Shown here: positions 5,716 to 10,536 of the stretch, piece after piece
Layout: every line of letters begins with the position of its first letter
How positions within the stretch are numbered: position 1 is the stretch's first letter
Assembly: GCA_024640185.1 (NCBI GenBank)
Contig: JAHEFN010000054.1
Coordinates: 1 to 10,536 of the forward strand
Direction: 5' to 3'
Source: Gemmatimonadota bacterium
GTDB lineage: Bacteria; Gemmatimonadota; Gemmatimonadetes; Gemmatimonadales; GWC2-71-9
DNA: 10,536 nt
Program-made: the position numbers and the translations under genes
The notes under the pieces: model-generated
Database searches by the model: none
What the model saw: the letters and a program-made list of their open reading frames with translations, nothing else
What the model was told of the DNA's origin: nothing

Positions 5716-7850
5716 GGCAGACGCTCGATGTCGAGGCGCAATTCGTACCAACCCTCTTCCTGCCAGTGGGTGACCTCGATCTGGTGTGTGCCGGTCGCCA
5801 TGAACTCCGCCTCCTTCGCACGGGACTCGCCGAGGGTGACATCCTCGATGAGCACCGAGCCATCGATCATCACCCAGGCGTTGTCATCGTAGATCGCGCG
5901 AATCAGGTAGCGGCCGGGAGGCAGGGTGAGGGTGCCTCGGGCTCTGGTCCGCACCATTGACTGGGGGATCGCCGGGTCGGGAGGGCGATACCAACTCAGG
6001 TCGAGCCGGGTGGTGTCCATGGTGGCCACCGGATCTCGGTACATCCCGGGCTCGAACAGGGCCGACTTCCTCGGAAAGAATTCCAGGTGCCAGTTGATTT
6101 GCGGCACGAATCGCTCCCAGCCGAAGCGCCACGGCTGGTTGGCGGGCACCGACTCACCAAACGGCGTCGTGAACGGCTGCGCCCCGGTGTACTCGAGTTC
6201 CACTCGCCAGTCGTTCTCACGACCGCCGGTCGGCACGATCGTCAATGTGTCGCCCACCTGCCCTTCCTCGGCCGAGAGGGAGGCCACGCCCTCGAGTCCC
6301 ACCAATCGCCACCGGCCGGCCGGACCCAGCACCCGGAGCCGTTGCGGCGCGGCATCGCTCCGGCCGACCGGCCAGAGCTTGGGGCTCTCCCAGTCGTAGG
6401 GACCCCACTCATCGACGATGATCGTCTTCCGGCCGCGACGCTCGCCGCGGGGAATCATCGCGTCGATCCCCCCCGGGAGCCGCGCCACCCGGTACTCCCC
6501 CGGAACCGGTGTCGGCGCCGGCCGGCCGGTGGTGCTCGGGGTGAACGACCACCCACTGGTGTCGCCCTTGGTCCGGGTGAGGGTGTCGACCTCGGCGAAG
6601 GTGTTGCCGGCGATCCGCACCTCGCGGGAATCGGTGGCTTGCAGCGCCACCTGATTGCCGAGGAACCGGTTGCCGAGGATCACATAGTCGTGCGAGCGGG
6701 TGTCGCGGTGCTGGGGGTAGCCCCAATCCGCTGGCTCGGTTGGATTCTGCCAGATCCGGATCGCGGTGGTGTCGCCATCGAAGGCGTTGCCAACGATCCG
6801 GATCTGCTGGCCATGCTCGATGGTGATCGCCTCGTCGTTGTCCTTGAAGCGGTTGCCGAGGAAGACCGTCTGCCATGAGTAGCCACCCCAGACGCCGTGC
6901 CAGTTCTCCTCGATCCGGTTGCCCACGAAGAGATTGCTCGAGAAGGTGTTCTCGATCCCGTTGGTCGGGGCATGGGAGAAGTCGTTGCCGTAGAAGAGGT
7001 TGCCGTTGACCCCGCCCTCGCCACTGTCCATCGTGGATTGCCCGGCCCAGATGAAGAGGCCGTCGCCGGAGTGGGTCACCGAGTTGTAGGCGACGACATT
7101 GTCCATGCACTGCTCGTACATCAGGATTCCGGCCGAGTCCTGGCCACGATTGTAGAACCCGTGCGAGTAGCCACGAACGTTGTAGTCGACCCGGTTGTGC
7201 ATGAGGATGTTGTGGGAGCTCCGGTACATCCCGATACCGAGTGCCGAGTTGTAGGAGAAGTCGTTGTTCCAGACCGTCATGCTGTCGGTCCGCACCATCA
7301 GCAGGCCGTTCATCCCCTGTCGCACCGTGGTGCCCCGCACCTCGCCGCCGGTGACGTCGACCAGGTAGATCGCGGCGCCCTTCTCCAGCCACTCGTCGTT
7401 CTCGTTCTGGTGGAACGACATCCAGTCGATCAGTGACTCCTTCTCGATGCCCGAATGGAGGCGGGTCTTCCAGTTGTGCGAGAGGTCGATCTCCCACAGG
7501 GTCAGCCCCCGGGTGCCGCGTGCGAGGATGCCGACCTTGTAACCGCGGATCGAACCGCCCCGCACCGTCACCCCCCGGCCGCCGTCGATGGCGATGGCGG
7601 TGCCCGAGAAGGCATCGGGGTGGAGCCGGTCGGCGCTCCCCACCAGTTCGACGCCGCGCAGGTCCACGGTGACCTCGCTGCCGCGAATCGTCATCGCCGG
7701 CGCATCCTCGGACGGGGCGAGGTAGCTCCCCGGTGCAATTCGTGTTGAGGCGGTGATCACCATCCCGGGAGTGTAGGGGACGGCGTGCTGCTGCGCCGAC
7801 AGGGCCAGAGGGGAGAGCAGGATGACGGCCAGCGGGAGGGAGTGTTGCAT
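5712..7850 (-). CDS. Secreted right-handed parallel beta-helix protein with C-terminal PA14-like domain
   Basis: 712 residues. Signal peptide MQHSLPLAVILLSPLALSA with a likely cut before Gln20 or Gln21. Residues about 80-420 are parallel beta-helix coils, seen as repeated N-x-F/I/V-type turns (NILMHNRVDYN, NLFYGNDFSH, NLFVGNRIEEN, VFLGNRFKDN, IRIVGNAFDG, YVILGNRFLGN, VRIAGNTFAE). This is the fold of NosD/CASH-type and polysaccharide-acting proteins. A second segment begins with IIVDEWGPYDWESPKLWP (477-494), followed by a beta-rich region. Residues about 590-712 resemble a PA14-type carbohydrate-binding sandwich: RYLIRAIYDDNAWVMIDG (647-664) and THQIEVTHWQEEGWYELRL (688-706). The likely role is binding or cleaving a polysaccharide at the cell surface; no catalytic residues can be named. 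The start at 7850 is chosen from the signal peptide; GGGAG precedes it by only 2 nt. It is the first gene of the four-gene operon, so a promoter should lie in 7851-7890; TTCACC and TAGCTT spaced 17 bp apart there are a weak candidate. Confidence 0.9.
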   Translation of the reverse strand: MQHSLPLAVILLSPLALSAQQHAVPYTPGMVITASTRIAPGSYLAPSEDAPAMTIRGSEVTVDLRGVELVGSADRLHPDAFSGTAIAIDGGRGVTVRGGSIRGYKVGILARGTRGLTLWEIDLSHNWKTRLHSGIEKESLIDWMSFHQNENDEWLEKGAAIYLVDVTGGEVRGTTVRQGMNGLLMVRTDSMTVWNNDFSYNSALGIGMYRSSHNILMHNRVDYNVRGYSHGFYNRGQDSAGILMYEQCMDNVVAYNSVTHSGDGLFIWAGQSTMDSGEGGVNGNLFYGNDFSHAPTNGIENTFSSNLFVGNRIEENWHGVWGGYSWQTVFLGNRFKDNDEAITIEHGQQIRIVGNAFDGDTTAIRIWQNPTEPADWGYPQHRDTRSHDYVILGNRFLGNQVALQATDSREVRIAGNTFAEVDTLTRTKGDTSGWSFTPSTTGRPAPTPVPGEYRVARLPGGIDAMIPRGERRGRKTIIVDEWGPYDWESPKLWPVGRSDAAPQRLRVLGPAGRWRLVGLEGVASLSAEEGQVGDTLTIVPTGGRENDWRVELEYTGAQPFTTPFGESVPANQPWRFGWERFVPQINWHLEFFPRKSALFEPGMYRDPVATMDTTRLDLSWYRPPDPAIPQSMVRTRARGTLTLPPGRYLIRAIYDDNAWVMIDGSVLIEDVTLGESRAKEAEFMATGTHQIEVTHWQEEGWYELRLDIERLP

Positions 7851-7890
7851 GGCTCCCAAGCTACCGATGATCCGCGGAAAGGTGAACGGC

Positions 7891-7914
7891 AAAGGGGCCC
7901 CCACCGGGAGCCCC
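7891..7914 (-). terminator. Intrinsic terminator of gcvP
   Basis: On the minus strand GGGGCTCCC, loop GGT, GGGGGCCCC, then TTTG: a 9-bp stem with one G-U pair and a short T run. It starts 24 bp beyond the gcvP stop codon. On the plus strand the same position has a C-A mismatch and no T run, so it is directional. It separates gcvP from the downstream four-gene operon. Confidence 0.75.
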
Positions 7915-7937
7915 CTACACCGCGTGTGACGAGCCAC

Positions 7938-10536
<2,599 letters not shown>

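Overview
The window is GC-rich bacterial chromosome with dense, mostly ordinary coding. The style suggests a Gemmatimonadota-like bacterium: GC-rich codons, secreted proteins whose signal peptides end in Ala-x-Ala followed by Gln, a secreted propeller with a GDGPGEW motif, and an S9-type propeller/hydrolase protein. This assignment is inference from style; there is no marker such as rRNA in the window.

Layout, left to right. (1) The 5' part of a minus-strand glutamyl-Q tRNA(Asp) synthetase gene (gluQ), cut by the left edge. (2) Divergent from it by only 33 bp, a plus-strand gene for a secreted 6-bladed beta-propeller protein (499-1671). (3) A 128-bp convergent gap whose two ends carry copies, in opposite orientation, of a GACGAGA heptamer repeat, with three small hairpins between them. 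(4) A minus-strand run of four genes, transcribed right to left: secreted right-handed beta-helix protein, uridine kinase (udk), secreted S9-family protein, and a PLP-dependent group II decarboxylase homologue. Successive genes overlap (ATGA, GTGA and a 22-bp overlap), so translational coupling and a single operon are likely. (5) A good minus-strand hairpin terminator at 7891-7914. (6) gcvP, the glycine dehydrogenase (decarboxylating) P-protein of the glycine cleavage system, minus strand, missing about 90 N-terminal residues beyond the right edge.

The genes do not form one obvious pathway. gluQ (tRNA modification), udk (pyrimidine salvage) and gcvP (glycine/one-carbon metabolism) are housekeeping. 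The three exported proteins and the decarboxylase are accessory.

No defence system, mobile element, CRISPR array or RNA gene was found. Two points deserve attention. The S9 protein has kept its alpha/beta-hydrolase scaffold but appears to have lost all three catalytic residues (Ser to Gly, with no recognisable Asp or His). The PLP enzyme lacks, by eye alignment, the loop tyrosine that classical aromatic amino acid decarboxylases use. These two genes are adjacent and overlapping.
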